A stretch of DNA of 64,000 nucleotides from Actinomycetospora soli (GCF_021026295.1 NZ_JAJNDA010000009.1:1-64000), one strand, 5' to 3'. Positions 39,819 through 49,191 are shown, counted from the stretch's first letter. Translations and numbers: made by a program. The notes: generated by a model not told the origin, from the sequence alone.

Positions 39819-41045
39819 GTGGCCATCCGGGACGTCAAGGAGTTCGCGCACCTCACCGAGGCGGACGTCGAGGCGCTGGGCCGGGAGTTCGACCAGATCC
39901 GGGCCGACATCGAGGAGTCGCGGGGCGACAAGGACGCCGCGTACATCCGGCGGTTGATCACGATCCAGCGGCGGCTCAACGTGGCCGCCCGCGTGATGAT
40001 GTTCGGCAGCCACCGCCGCGAGCTGTGGTGGGCCGGCGCGATCACGCTCGGCGTGGCCAAGATCCTCGAGAACATGGAGATCGGCCACAACGTCATGCAC
40101 GGCGAGTGGGACTGGATGAACGATCCGGAGATCCACTCGTCGACGTGGGAGTGGGACAACGTCTGCCCCGCCGACCAGTGGAAGCACTCCCACAACTACC
40201 TGCACCACACGTACACGAACGTGATCGGCAAGGACAAGGACGTGGGGTACGAGATCCTCCGCGTCCGCTCCGACCAGCCGTGGCACCCGTACTACCTGAC
40301 GCAGCCCGTGGTGAACGCGCTGCTCATGACGTTCTTCGAGTACGGCGTCTCGCTGCACGACCTCGACATCGACGGCCTCGTGAAGCTCCGGCTCGAGGAC
40401 CCCGAGGAGTTCAAGCAGAAGTTCCTCGACATCCTGCGCAAGCAGGCCCGCCAGGTCGGCAAGGACTACGTCCTGTTCCCGGCGCTGACCGGGCCGAACG
40501 CGGTGCACACCGCGTCGGCGAACTTCACCGCGAACATCATCCGCAACGTGTGGTCCTACGCGATCATCTTCTGCGGGCACTTCCCCGACGGCGCCGAGGT
40601 GTTCACCGAGGAGGAGCTGGAGAACGAGACGCAGGGCGAGTGGTACCTGCGCCAGCTGCTCGGCTCGGCCAACTTCACCGGCAACCGGCTCATGCACATC
40701 ATGTCCGGGTCGCTGGGCTACCAGATCGAGCACCACCTCTACCCGGACCTGCCGTCGAACCGGTACCCGGAGATCCAGACCCGGGTGCAGGCGCTCTGCG
40801 AGAAGTACGAGCTGCCCTACACCACCGGCTCGTTCCCGCGGCAGTTCTGGCAGGCCACCCGTTCGATCTGGCGACTCTCGCTGCCCGCGCGGAAGATCCG
40901 CGAGGCGAACCAGCAGCGCATCGACCGCGGCCTCCCGCGCCAGCACGGCAAGATCTCGCCCGGGGGCGCCGAGAACGCGTCGGTCGCGCCGGCCCCGTCG
41001 TCGACGCCCGGACACCCGACGTCGGTCTCGCCGGCCGACGCGTGA
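39819..41045 (+). CDS. Membrane acyl-CoA delta-9 desaturase (DesA3-type)
   Basis: 408 aa from GTG 39819. Three histidine boxes for the di-iron centre: GHNVMHGEW near 90, HSHNYLHHTYTN near 124 and YQIEHHLYPDLPSN near 306. Hydrophobic segments between them fit the four-helix membrane fold. It introduces a cis double bond into stearoyl/palmitoyl-CoA, making oleate for membrane lipids. Its stop overlaps the GTG of the adenylate cyclase, so lipid desaturation and cAMP signalling genes are translationally linked. Confidence 0.92.
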   Translation: MAIRDVKEFAHLTEADVEALGREFDQIRADIEESRGDKDAAYIRRLITIQRRLNVAARVMMFGSHRRELWWAGAITLGVAKILENMEIGHNVMHGEWDWMNDPEIHSSTWEWDNVCPADQWKHSHNYLHHTYTNVIGKDKDVGYEILRVRSDQPWHPYYLTQPVVNALLMTFFEYGVSLHDLDIDGLVKLRLEDPEEFKQKFLDILRKQARQVGKDYVLFPALTGPNAVHTASANFTANIIRNVWSYAIIFCGHFPDGAEVFTEEELENETQGEWYLRQLLGSANFTGNRLMHIMSGSLGYQIEHHLYPDLPSNRYPEIQTRVQALCEKYELPYTTGSFPRQFWQATRSIWRLSLPARKIREANQQRIDRGLPRQHGKISPGGAENASVAPAPSSTPGHPTSVSPADA

Positions 41046-42652
41046 CCGGCGCCGGGGGCGACCCGGCGCACCGCGACCTGCAACGACGCACCAAGGTCGT
41101 CCTCGGTGGCTTCGTCGTGGTCGCGAACGTGGTGGGCGCGGCGGTGGTCCTGACCCTCGCGGGCTGGGTGCTGCCGACGCGCTCGCTGGTCACCGACGTC
41201 GACGGGGCGGTCGCGGCGAACGTCGCGCTGTTCGCGGCCTACCTCGCCGTCGCCGTGGTGGTCGGCGTGGTCTGGGGGATCGCGTGGAGCCGGGTCCCCC
41301 GTCCGCCCGCCGACCCGGCCCCGGCGACGCGCTGGGTCCGCCACCGTCGGGCCACCCGCCGCGTGGTGCTGCGGGTGCCGACCCGGCTCGCCGTCGTGCA
41401 GGCCGTGCCGTGGGCCGTGGCGGTCGCGGTGTTCGCGGCCCTGAACGCGGCGTGGTCGCTGCGCCTGGCCCTGGTGGTCGGCTGCGTGGTCGCACTCGGC
41501 GGGCTCGCCACCGTCGCGGTCGCCTACCGGCTCTCCGAGCTGGCCCTGCGCCGCGAGGTCGCCCGCGTCCTCGCGTACGACCCGCCGAGCGGCTACCGCC
41601 TCTCCGGGGTGGGCGTGCGCTCGGTCGGCGGCTGGGTGCTCGGCACGGGCGTCCCCGCGCTCGGCGTGGCCCTCGTGGCGGCCACGAGCCTGCTGGTCCC
41701 CGAGCAGTACACGGTGCGGTCGCTCGGGCTCGCCGTCCTCGTCCTCGCCCTGATCGCCCTGGTGGTGGGCTTCGGCCTGAACGCGCTCACCGCCGCGTCG
41801 ATCGCCGGCCCGGTGGTCGCGGTGCGCCGCGCGCTCGGACGGGTCGAGAACGGGGACCTCGACGTCACGGTGGCGGTCACCGACGCCACCGAGCTGGGGC
41901 TGCTCCAGGCCGGGTTCAACACCATGGCGGGCGGCCTGCGCGAGCGCGACCGCATCCGCGCCCTGTTCGGCCGCCACGTCGGCGAGGACGTCGCGCGCGC
42001 CGCCATGGAGGGCGAGCTCGAGCTGGGCGGGGAGGTCCGCGAGGTCGCCGTGCTGTTCGTCGACCTCGTCGGCTCCACCCGCATGGCCCTCGACCGTCCC
42101 CCGCAGGAGGTCGTCGAGCTCCTCAACACGTTCTTCGGCGAGGTCGTCGACGCCGTCGAGGCCCACCACGGCTGGATCAACAAGTTCGAGGGCGACGCCG
42201 CGCTCGCCGTGTTCGGCACCCCCGGCGACCTTCCCGACCCCGCCGGCTGCGCCCTCGCCGCCGCCCGCGACCTCGCCGCCCGGCTCGATGCACTGGACAC
42301 GGTCTCGGCGGGCATCGGGGTGTCCGCGGGGCCCGCCGTGGCCGGCAACATCGGCGACGCCCGGCGCTACGAGTACACCGTGATCGGTGACCCGGTGAAC
42401 GAGGCCGCGCGGCTCACCGACCTGGCGAAGACCGTCCCGGGCTGCGTCGCCGCGTCGGGCGCGGCCCTGGCCCGGGCGAACGACGAGGAGCGCGCCCGCT
42501 GGCAGGTGGTGGGCCTGCAGCAGCTCCGCGGCCGGCACGAGGAGACCGAGTACTCCGCGCCCGCCGAGCGGCTCGCGGCCCACGAGCCGTGCGAGCCCGA
42601 CGCGACCACACCCGGCGTCGGGAACGGGAAGGACCTGGCCGCGCAGGCCTGA
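41042..42652 (+). CDS. Membrane class III adenylate cyclase with HAMP domain (copy 1)
   Basis: 536 aa from GTG 41042 (overlapping the desaturase stop). An N-terminal membrane domain with six hydrophobic helices (to about residue 255), a HAMP linker (ALGRVENGDLDVTVAVTDAT), then a cyclase domain with metal-binding Asp in LFVDLVGSTRMA, Lys in INKFEGDAALAVFG, and transition-state residues in YTVIGDPVNEAARL. All catalytic positions are present. Layout matches M. tuberculosis Rv1318c-Rv1320c. It converts ATP to cAMP; the membrane part probably senses lipid or surface state. Confidence 0.93.
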   Translation: MTGAGGDPAHRDLQRRTKVVLGGFVVVANVVGAAVVLTLAGWVLPTRSLVTDVDGAVAANVALFAAYLAVAVVVGVVWGIAWSRVPRPPADPAPATRWVRHRRATRRVVLRVPTRLAVVQAVPWAVAVAVFAALNAAWSLRLALVVGCVVALGGLATVAVAYRLSELALRREVARVLAYDPPSGYRLSGVGVRSVGGWVLGTGVPALGVALVAATSLLVPEQYTVRSLGLAVLVLALIALVVGFGLNALTAASIAGPVVAVRRALGRVENGDLDVTVAVTDATELGLLQAGFNTMAGGLRERDRIRALFGRHVGEDVARAAMEGELELGGEVREVAVLFVDLVGSTRMALDRPPQEVVELLNTFFGEVVDAVEAHHGWINKFEGDAALAVFGTPGDLPDPAGCALAAARDLAARLDALDTVSAGIGVSAGPAVAGNIGDARRYEYTVIGDPVNEAARLTDLAKTVPGCVAASGAALARANDEERARWQVVGLQQLRGRHEETEYSAPAERLAAHEPCEPDATTPGVGNGKDLAAQA

Positions 42653-42717
42653 CCCGGTCGGGTCGATCCGGCCACATCGAGCACCCGGACGCCGGTGGTG
42701 TCACTACGTTCGGTGAC

Positions 42718-44328
42718 GTGCCGGACGAGACGCGGGAGGCCCCGCACCAGGTCGCGTGGTCGACCAAGGTGCTGGTCGGCGCGCTGATCGTCGCCTCGAA
42801 CGTGGTGGGCGCGGCCATCCTGGTCGGCCTCGCGGGCTGGGTCCTGCCGTTCCGGGCGCTGGTGGCGGACGAGACGACCGCGCTGCGGGCGAACCTGGTG
42901 CTGCTCGGCGTCTACGCCCCGCTGGCCGGGCTCGGGGCGTTCGCCTTCGGGTGGGCGTGGCTGCGGGTGCCGGAGCCCCCGGGTCCGCACCCCTCGGCGG
43001 CGGAGCTGGCGTGCCACCGGCAGCGGGCGCGGCGCGTGGTGCTGCGGGCGCCGGTGCGCCTCGCCGTGGTGCAGGCCGTGCCGTGGGTGATCGGGGTGGC
43101 GCTGTTCGCCGTGGTCGACGCGACGTGGTCGCGCACGCTGGCCGTGGCCGTCGCCTGCATGATCGCGCTCGGCGGCATCGCGACCGTCACCGTGGCCTAC
43201 CGGTTCTCGGAACTGGTGATGCGCCGCGAGGTCGCCCGGGTCTTCGTGCACGAACCGCCGACCGAGAAGGGGCTGCCGGGCGTCGCCGTGCGCTCGCTCG
43301 GGGCGTGGGTGATGGGCACCGGGGTGCCGCTGCTCGGCGTCGTCATCACCGCCGGGACGTCGCTGGTCTACGCCGACTACTTCACCGTCGAACGGCTGGG
43401 GCTCGTGGTCCTGGTGCTGGCGTTCGTCGCGCTCGGGGTCGGGTTCCTGGTCACGGTCCTGTCGTCCACCTCGATCGTCGCGTCGGTGACCGCGGTGCGG
43501 CGCGCCCTGCAGCGGGTGGAGGGCGGCGACCTGGAGACCCGCGTCCTCGTGTCCGACACGACCGAGCTCGGGCTGCTGCAGGCGGGCTTCAACACGATGG
43601 TCGCGGGCCTGCGCGAGCGCGACCGGGTCCGCGAGCTGTTCGGCCGCCAGGTCGGGGAGGACGTGGCCGAGGCCGCGCTGGCCGGGGACGTCGAGCTCGG
43701 CGGGGAGGTCCGCGAGGTCGCGGTGCTGTTCGTCGACCTCGTCGGCTCCACCGCCCTGGCCGCCGCGCGGCCCCCGCAGGAGGTCGTCGCGCGGCTGAAC
43801 GCCTTCTTCGGCGAGGTGGTCGACGCGGTCGAGCGGCACGGCGGGTGGGTGAACAAGTTCGAGGGCGACGCCGCGCTCGCCGTGTTCGGGGCGCCGCAGC
43901 ACGTCGACGACCCGGCCGCCCGGGCCCTCGCGACCGCCCGCGAGCTCGCCGACCGGCTCGAGCGCACCGGGGCGTACGCCGGCATCGGGGTGTCCGCCGG
44001 GGAGGCCGTCGCGGGTCACGTCGGCGACGCGCGGCGCTACGAGTACACCGTGATCGGCGACCCGGTGAACGAGGCCGCGCGGCTCTGCGACCTCGCCAAG
44101 CGCAGCCGTCGCTGGGGCGAGGGCGGCGACGCCGCGTGGCGCGGGGTGGCCGCCTCGGGGGCCGCGCTGGAGCGGGCGGACGTCGCCGAGGGCCGGCGTT
44201 GGCTGGTCATCGGGGCGGAGCGGCTGCGCGGCCGCACCGCCGACACGCGGGTCGCCGTGCCCCGCGACCGCCACGTCTCGTCGTCGGCCGCTCCCGTTCG
44301 GGCCACGTCGGAGGTCACCCGCGGTTAA
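42718..44328 (+). CDS. Membrane class III adenylate cyclase with HAMP domain (copy 2)
   Basis: 536 aa from GTG 42718, the same length as copy 1 and clearly a tandem duplicate. A TACGTT hexamer at 42706-42711 lies 7 bases before GTG, suggesting a leaderless transcript with its own promoter. Six membrane helices, HAMP (ALQRVEGGDLETRVLVSDTT), then LFVDLVGSTALA, VNKFEGDAALAVFG and YTVIGDPVNEAARL: complete catalytic set. Divergence from copy 1 is greatest in the membrane part and the C-terminal tail, so the two may sense different inputs. Confidence 0.93.
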   Translation: MPDETREAPHQVAWSTKVLVGALIVASNVVGAAILVGLAGWVLPFRALVADETTALRANLVLLGVYAPLAGLGAFAFGWAWLRVPEPPGPHPSAAELACHRQRARRVVLRAPVRLAVVQAVPWVIGVALFAVVDATWSRTLAVAVACMIALGGIATVTVAYRFSELVMRREVARVFVHEPPTEKGLPGVAVRSLGAWVMGTGVPLLGVVITAGTSLVYADYFTVERLGLVVLVLAFVALGVGFLVTVLSSTSIVASVTAVRRALQRVEGGDLETRVLVSDTTELGLLQAGFNTMVAGLRERDRVRELFGRQVGEDVAEAALAGDVELGGEVREVAVLFVDLVGSTALAAARPPQEVVARLNAFFGEVVDAVERHGGWVNKFEGDAALAVFGAPQHVDDPAARALATARELADRLERTGAYAGIGVSAGEAVAGHVGDARRYEYTVIGDPVNEAARLCDLAKRSRRWGEGGDAAWRGVAASGAALERADVAEGRRWLVIGAERLRGRTADTRVAVPRDRHVSSSAAPVRATSEVTRG

Positions 44329-44339
44329 GGTCCCCGCTC

Positions 44340-46079
44340 GTGACGACGGCGGGGGCGGCACCGTCCGGGCGAACGCGCCCGGGCACGCGGACGGAGCGCT
44401 TCGTCATCTGCGGGGAGAACCTGCTCACCCTCCGGATCGTGGAGGCGCTGCGGCGCCAGCGGGGTGACGGCACCGAGATCGTCGTCGTGGTCGCCGACCG
44501 CGGCGGGCGCTACGTCGACCGGATCGAGGCCGCGCCCGGCGTGCGGGTGGTCGAGAGCGGGCCCGCCGACGACGACCGGACGCTGCTCGCGGCGGGCGTC
44601 CACGGCGCCACGGCCGTCGCCCTGGTCGACCGCGAGGACGTCACCAACATCCACCGCGCGCTGCGCGTGCAGGAGATCGACCCCTCGGTCCGGCTCGTCG
44701 TCCGGCTGTTCAACACCCGCCTCGGCGCCCGCATCGAGGGCATCCTCCCGACGGCGACGGTGCTCTCGGTCTCCGAGACCGCGGCGCCCTCGTTCGTGGC
44801 GCAGGCGATCGGCCGCACCACCCGCCAGCACGTCCGCCTGGCCGGGCGCACGTTCGTCGTGGCCGGGCGCCGCGAGGTCGACGACGGGGCGGTGCTCTGC
44901 GGGCTGGCCGCCAACTCGCAGACCGGCGCGACGGGCGGCCCGCGGCTGCTGCCCGACGAGGGCGCGGACCCGGCCGACTACGTCCTCGCGCTCGCCGTGT
45001 CCCGCGCGCGGGTCACCGACCAGCTGCACCGCCCGCGCACCGAGCGCGTCCGCAACCTCGTCGACCGGGTCGTGGTCCGCGTCCGCGGCACCCTCACCCG
45101 CCGGCTCGCCCGCGCCACGCTCGCGCTGTTCCTGCTGTTCGTGGCCGGGACCGTCGCCTTCGCGACGGCGGGTGGCTACTCGCTCGGCGACGCGATCTAC
45201 CTCGCGGTCCTGGACTCGGCGGGCGCGGCGCAGCCCGACACCTCGGCGAGCGTGCCCGTGCGGGTCATCCAGGCCTTCGTCACCGTCGTCGGCATCGCGA
45301 TCATCCCGCTCGTCACGGCCGTGGTGGTGGAGAGCGCCGTGAGCGCCCGGACCGTCGGCGGGCCGGTGCGACGGATGCCCCGGCGCGACCACGTGGTGGT
45401 CGTGGGGCTCGGCAACGTCGGCCTGCGCATCGTCACGACCCTGCGCGAGCGTGGCGTACCCGTCGTCGGGGTGGAGCGCGAGGAGGACACCGCCGGCGCC
45501 GCCGCGGCCGCCCGCGCGGGGGTGCCGGTGGTGCTCGGCGACGCCACCCGCGAGCGGGTCCTGCGCGAGGCCGGGGCAGAGGAGGCGCGCGCGATCGTCG
45601 CCGTGACCAGTGACGACGCCACCAACCTGCAGGCCGCCCTGACCGCCCGCTCGGTGCAGCGCACCGTGCGCGTGGTGCTGCGCCTGCGCGACGACGACCT
45701 CGCCGCCCGCGTGGAACGCAGCATGGACGCGATCTCGCGCAGCGTCTCCTACGTCGCGGCCCCGGTCTTCGCGGCGGCCCTGCGCGACGGGCAGGTGCTC
45801 GCCACCATCCCGGTCGGCCGCCGCATCCTGCTGATGGCCGAGGTGGCGGTGGGCCGGGCGTCGTTGATGACGGGGCTGCCGGTCGCCGTGCTCACCGAGG
45901 CCGGCCAGGTCCGCGTCGTCGGCGTGTTCCGCGGCGCCGGGCCGGAGGCGGTCCTGGAGATGCCGCCACGTCCGCGCCGCGCGCTCAAGGTCGGCGACCG
46001 GCTGCTCGTGGTCGCCACCCGCGGCGGGCTCGGGACGGTGCTCGAACGCTGCAGCTCGCGGACGGTCGTCGCAGGATGA
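44340..46079 (+). CDS. RCK-2TM-RCK channel-like NAD-binding protein
   Basis: 579 aa from GTG 44340. First RCK/TrkA-N domain (about 20-210; RFVICGENLLTLRIVEAL, with the glycine motif altered), a linker, then two membrane helices (about 262-330; LALFLLFVAGTVAFATAGGY and VVGIAIIPLVTAVVVESAV) flanking a short pore-like loop, then a second RCK domain with a canonical HVVVVGLGNVGLRIV and a TrkA-C-like end. The loop reads LAVLDSAGAAQPDTS instead of the K+ filter TVGYG, so ion selectivity is uncertain. Its stop overlaps the following Dabb gene. Confidence 0.8.
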   Translation: MTTAGAAPSGRTRPGTRTERFVICGENLLTLRIVEALRRQRGDGTEIVVVVADRGGRYVDRIEAAPGVRVVESGPADDDRTLLAAGVHGATAVALVDREDVTNIHRALRVQEIDPSVRLVVRLFNTRLGARIEGILPTATVLSVSETAAPSFVAQAIGRTTRQHVRLAGRTFVVAGRREVDDGAVLCGLAANSQTGATGGPRLLPDEGADPADYVLALAVSRARVTDQLHRPRTERVRNLVDRVVVRVRGTLTRRLARATLALFLLFVAGTVAFATAGGYSLGDAIYLAVLDSAGAAQPDTSASVPVRVIQAFVTVVGIAIIPLVTAVVVESAVSARTVGGPVRRMPRRDHVVVVGLGNVGLRIVTTLRERGVPVVGVEREEDTAGAAAAARAGVPVVLGDATRERVLREAGAEEARAIVAVTSDDATNLQAALTARSVQRTVRVVLRLRDDDLAARVERSMDAISRSVSYVAAPVFAAALRDGQVLATIPVGRRILLMAEVAVGRASLMTGLPVAVLTEAGQVRVVGVFRGAGPEAVLEMPPRPRRALKVGDRLLVVATRGGLGTVLERCSSRTVVAG

Positions 46080-46387
46080 GCACCGTGATCCGCAACGTCG
46101 TGGTGGGTGTGGCGAAGGACGGCGTGACCGCCGAGCAGATCGAGGAGGCGCTGCAGGCCCTGCGCGACCTGCGCGTCGAGGGGCTGACGTTCGACCTGCT
46201 CGCGGGCCAGGACCGCGGGCTGCGGCCCGGGAACGCGTCCTACTGCCTCACCGTCGACTTCCCCGACGACGAGGCCTACCGCGTCTACGACGCCGACCCC
46301 GAGCACAACCGCATCCGCCGGGAGTTGTTCGCGCCGATCTCGACGGAGATCCGGCGGATCCAGTTCGCGCTGCCGGGCCATCTCTGA
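46076..46387 (+). CDS. Dabb (stress-responsive A/B barrel) domain protein
   Basis: 103 aa from ATG 46076, overlapping the channel-like gene. Single Dabb domain, dimeric alpha/beta barrel: VIRNVVVGVAKDGVTAEQIE, then GLRPGNASYCLTVDFPDDEA, YRVYDADPEHNRIR. Members range from stress proteins to polyketide cyclases; no active-site residue stands out. Last gene of the run that begins with the ferredoxin reductase. Confidence 0.88.
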   Translation: MSTVIRNVVVGVAKDGVTAEQIEEALQALRDLRVEGLTFDLLAGQDRGLRPGNASYCLTVDFPDDEAYRVYDADPEHNRIRRELFAPISTEIRRIQFALPGHL

Positions 46388-46402
46388 CGCGCCCGCCCGC
46401 CC

Positions 46403-46527
46403 TTGTTGAACGAAGGGCACCTTCGGTCGCATAGATCGACCGGAGGTGCCCTTCGCTCAGAACGAGCCGCGCCGGCGCAGGGCGCCCACGGGCGGATAGA
46501 CCGACCGAAGGTGCCCTTCGCTCAACA
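46403..46527. repeat. Three-copy palindromic repeat (GAAGGGCACCTTC core)
   Basis: Copy A (46403-46429, forward), B (46438-46464, reverse) and C (46502-46527, reverse) share the core CGAAGGGCACC(T/C)(T/C)CGGTCG. The core itself folds (GAAGG-GCA-CCTTC). A and C pair over 25 bases with one mismatch, A and B over about 25 with three. It fills the gap between two convergent genes. It looks like a REP/MITE-type intergenic element as well as a terminator. Confidence 0.75.
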
Positions 46528-46547
46528 GTGGCTGGGTGGTGCGACCG

Positions 46548-47522
46548 TCAGGCCACACCCTCCGGCGAGGCGCCGGAGACCTGCACGCCGTCGGCGGTGA
46601 TCTTCTCGATCTCGGCGAGGTCGTCGGCCGACAGCTCGACGTCGACCGCCGCGAGCGAGCGCTCGATGTTGCGGTCGGAGCGGGCGCCGACGATCGCGAC
46701 GTCGATGCCCTCCTGGGCCAGCACCCAGGCGATGGCGAGCTGCGAGACCTCGACACCCTTGTCGGAGGCGAAAGAGCGCAGCCGCTCGACGACCGCGAGG
46801 TTCTGCTCGAACTTCTCGCCCGAGAACGCCGACGCCTGCGAGCGCCAGTCCGAGTCCTCGAAGGTGGTCGACGAGTCCATCGTCCCGGTCAGCAGACCGG
46901 AGCCGAGCGGCGAGTAGACGAGCGTGCCGATGTCGTTCGCGCGGACGTAGGGGAGGATCTTCTCCTCGATCCCGCGCCGGAACAGGTGGTACGGCGGCTG
47001 CAGCGTCTCGACGGGGCGGCGCCGGTCGAACGCGGCCATCTGCGCCTCGTCGTAGTTCGAGACGCCGACGTGGCGGATCTTGCCCTCGTCGACGAGTTCC
47101 TGCAGGTAGCCCGCGGTGTCCTCGAACGGCGTGCGCTCGTCGGGCCAGTGGATCTGGTAGAGGTCGACGTGGTCGATCTTCATCGCCTTCAGGCTCGACT
47201 CGACGCCGGAGCACAGGTACTCGCGGCTGGAGTCGCGGGGGTGGTCGCCGCCCGGGTTGATCCCGCCCTTGGTCGCGATGACGACGGAGTCGCGGTTCGA
47301 GTCGAGCTCGGAGCGCAGGGCGTTCGCGAGCACCTCCTCGGCCTCGCCGAACCCGTAGGCCTGCGCCGTGTCGAAGAAGTTGACGCCGAGGTCGAGGGCG
47401 TGCCGGATCGCGCGCTGCGCCTGCTCCGCGTCGTAGGAGCCCCACTCCCCGGACACCTGCCACGTCCCGAACGCGATGCGGGACACCTCGAGCTCCGTCT
47501 TGCCGAGCCTGGTCGTCTTCAT
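46548..47522 (-). CDS. Aldo/keto reductase
   Basis: 324 aa from ATG 47522. NADPH-dependent AKR barrel: LGKTELEVSRIAFGTWQVSG, catalytic Asp/Tyr in FFDTAQAYGFGEAEEVLANA, Lys in VVIATKGG, His in LYQIHWPDE, and cofactor-binding IVGARSDRNIERSLAAV. Resembles general-stress AKRs of the YhdN/IolS type. Substrate not predictable. It runs toward the palindromic repeat element at its 3' end. Confidence 0.92.
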   Translation of the reverse strand: MKTTRLGKTELEVSRIAFGTWQVSGEWGSYDAEQAQRAIRHALDLGVNFFDTAQAYGFGEAEEVLANALRSELDSNRDSVVIATKGGINPGGDHPRDSSREYLCSGVESSLKAMKIDHVDLYQIHWPDERTPFEDTAGYLQELVDEGKIRHVGVSNYDEAQMAAFDRRRPVETLQPPYHLFRRGIEEKILPYVRANDIGTLVYSPLGSGLLTGTMDSSTTFEDSDWRSQASAFSGEKFEQNLAVVERLRSFASDKGVEVSQLAIAWVLAQEGIDVAIVGARSDRNIERSLAAVDVELSADDLAEIEKITADGVQVSGASPEGVA

Positions 47523-47602
47523 CCGGTCGGCTACCCGGGTGGTCCGGGATGTATCGGGCAGGGCCGCACGCCGGCCCGCGACGTTCGGCACAGTACGTCG
47601 GC

Positions 47603-48778
47603 GTGCGCATCCTCGTGGCCGCGCTCGGTTCGCCCGGGCACGCCTTCCCGCTGGTCCCGCTCACGATCGCCCTGCACGACGCCGGGCACGACGTCACCGT
47701 CGCCACCGGTCCGGATCTCGAGCCCACGATCGCGACGGCGGGTGTGCCCACCCGCCCCGTCGGCCGTCCGTTGTTCGAGGTGTTCCGGGAGACCATGGTG
47801 GCCCGGGGGATGACGGGGCCGCCGACCACGATCCAGGCGACGCGCGAGATCGCCGGCGAGGTGTTCGGCGCCGCGATGCCGCGGCTGTACGCGCCGGCGC
47901 TGCGCGACCACCTCGCCGACCGTCCGGCCGACCTGGTGATCGCCGAGACCGGCGCCCCGGGGGCGGCGCTCGCGGCCCGGGCGACGGGCACCCCGTGCGT
48001 GCTGCACTCCTTCGGCCGACGCCCGATGCCGGTCGCGCCGTTCGCGGTCCTGGTGCGCGAGCCGCTCGCGCGGGTGGCCGCCGAGGTCGGGATCGACGTG
48101 GCCGCCGGGGACCCGCTCGCGCACGCCTACCTCGACGTCTGCCCGCCGTCGATGCAGGACGCGGAGACCGTCGACGTGCTCGCGGGCCTGACCGAGCTGC
48201 CGCTGCGGCCGACGGGCTGGAACCCGCCGACCCCGTTCACCGCGCGCCGCCGCCCCGACGTGCCCTGGGTCCTGCTGACGCTCGGCACCGCGTTCGGCGA
48301 CGCCGGTGTGCTGCGGGCCGCCGTCGAGGGCCTCGCGTCGCCGGACCTCGACGTGCTCGTCGCGACCGGGTCGGTCGACGCCGGCGAGCTCACCGACCTC
48401 GACCGCGACGGCGTGCAGGTCGAGCCGTTCGTGCCGCAGGCCGAGCTGCTGCGCGGCGACGACCCGCCCGCCGTCGTGGTCCACCACGGCGGCTCCGGCA
48501 CGACGCTGGCGTGCGCCGCGGCCGGGGTGCCGCAGCTGTTCCTCCCGCAGGGCGCCGACCAGTTCTTCAACGCCGCGGCCGTGGTGCGGGTCGGCGCGGG
48601 CCGGCAGCTCCTCGGGCCCGACGCGACCCCACCTGCCGTCGGGAAGGAACTGCGGGACCTGCTCGACGACGGGCCCGGGCGCGCGTCCGCCCGGGCGCTC
48701 GCGGCGGAGATCGCCGCGATGCCGTCGCCGGGGGACGTCGCCGCGCGGGTGGCGGACTGGGCTCAGCCCGCGATGTAG
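47603..48778 (+). CDS. MGT/UGT-type glycosyltransferase
   Basis: 391 aa from GTG 47603; TACGTCGGC just before it suggests a leaderless start. GT-B fold: RILVAALGSPGHAFPLVPLT at the N-terminus (acceptor domain) and the NDP-sugar signature VVVHHGGSGTTLACAAAGVP near 293 with LPQGADQFFNA. It probably transfers a sugar from a nucleotide donor to a small lipophilic acceptor (macrolide, flavonoid or rhamnolipid-like). No biosynthetic cluster is adjacent, so a detoxifying role is possible. The stop overlaps the convergent CBS gene by 16 bases. Confidence 0.88.
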   Translation: MRILVAALGSPGHAFPLVPLTIALHDAGHDVTVATGPDLEPTIATAGVPTRPVGRPLFEVFRETMVARGMTGPPTTIQATREIAGEVFGAAMPRLYAPALRDHLADRPADLVIAETGAPGAALAARATGTPCVLHSFGRRPMPVAPFAVLVREPLARVAAEVGIDVAAGDPLAHAYLDVCPPSMQDAETVDVLAGLTELPLRPTGWNPPTPFTARRRPDVPWVLLTLGTAFGDAGVLRAAVEGLASPDLDVLVATGSVDAGELTDLDRDGVQVEPFVPQAELLRGDDPPAVVVHHGGSGTTLACAAAGVPQLFLPQGADQFFNAAAVVRVGAGRQLLGPDATPPAVGKELRDLLDDGPGRASARALAAEIAAMPSPGDVAARVADWAQPAM

Positions 48779-49191
48779 GCCTCGAGCTGGTCGCGGTGCG
48801 CCTCCAGCATGTCGAGGCGGGTCTTGACGACGTCGCCGATGCTGACGATGCCCGTCAGCCTCCCGTCCTCGAGGACCGGCAGGTGGCGGATGCGGCGCTC
48901 GGTCATGACCGCGCCGAGGGAGTCGACCTCGTCGTCGGGGCCGCAGGTGGTCACCGGGCCGGTCATGATCGAGCCGACGGTGTCGACGAGGACCTCGCGG
49001 CCCCGGTGGTGCAGGTGCCGGACGACGTCGCGCTCGGAGACCATGCCGACCACGGACCCCGTGTCGTCGACGACCACCGCCGCCCCGACCCCGCGGGCCG
49101 CGAGCGCGGAGAGCAGGCTGGGCACGGGTGTGGTCGGTTCGACCGTGAGGACCCCGGCGGGCTTGGCGTTGAGCACGTCGCGGATACGCAT
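48763..49191 (-). CDS. Two-CBS-domain protein
   Basis: 142 aa from ATG 49191. A single Bateman module: CBS1 (TPVPSLLSALAARGVGAAVV, VGMVSERDVVRHLH) and CBS2 (DSLGAVMTERRIRHLPVLED, TGIVSIGDVVKTRL). Such stand-alone pairs bind adenosyl nucleotides (AMP, ATP, SAM) and modulate partner proteins; mycobacteria carry close relatives such as the hypoxic-response protein Hrp1. The partner is unknown. Confidence 0.9.
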   Translation of the reverse strand: MRIRDVLNAKPAGVLTVEPTTPVPSLLSALAARGVGAAVVVDDTGSVVGMVSERDVVRHLHHRGREVLVDTVGSIMTGPVTTCGPDDEVDSLGAVMTERRIRHLPVLEDGRLTGIVSIGDVVKTRLDMLEAHRDQLEAYIAG

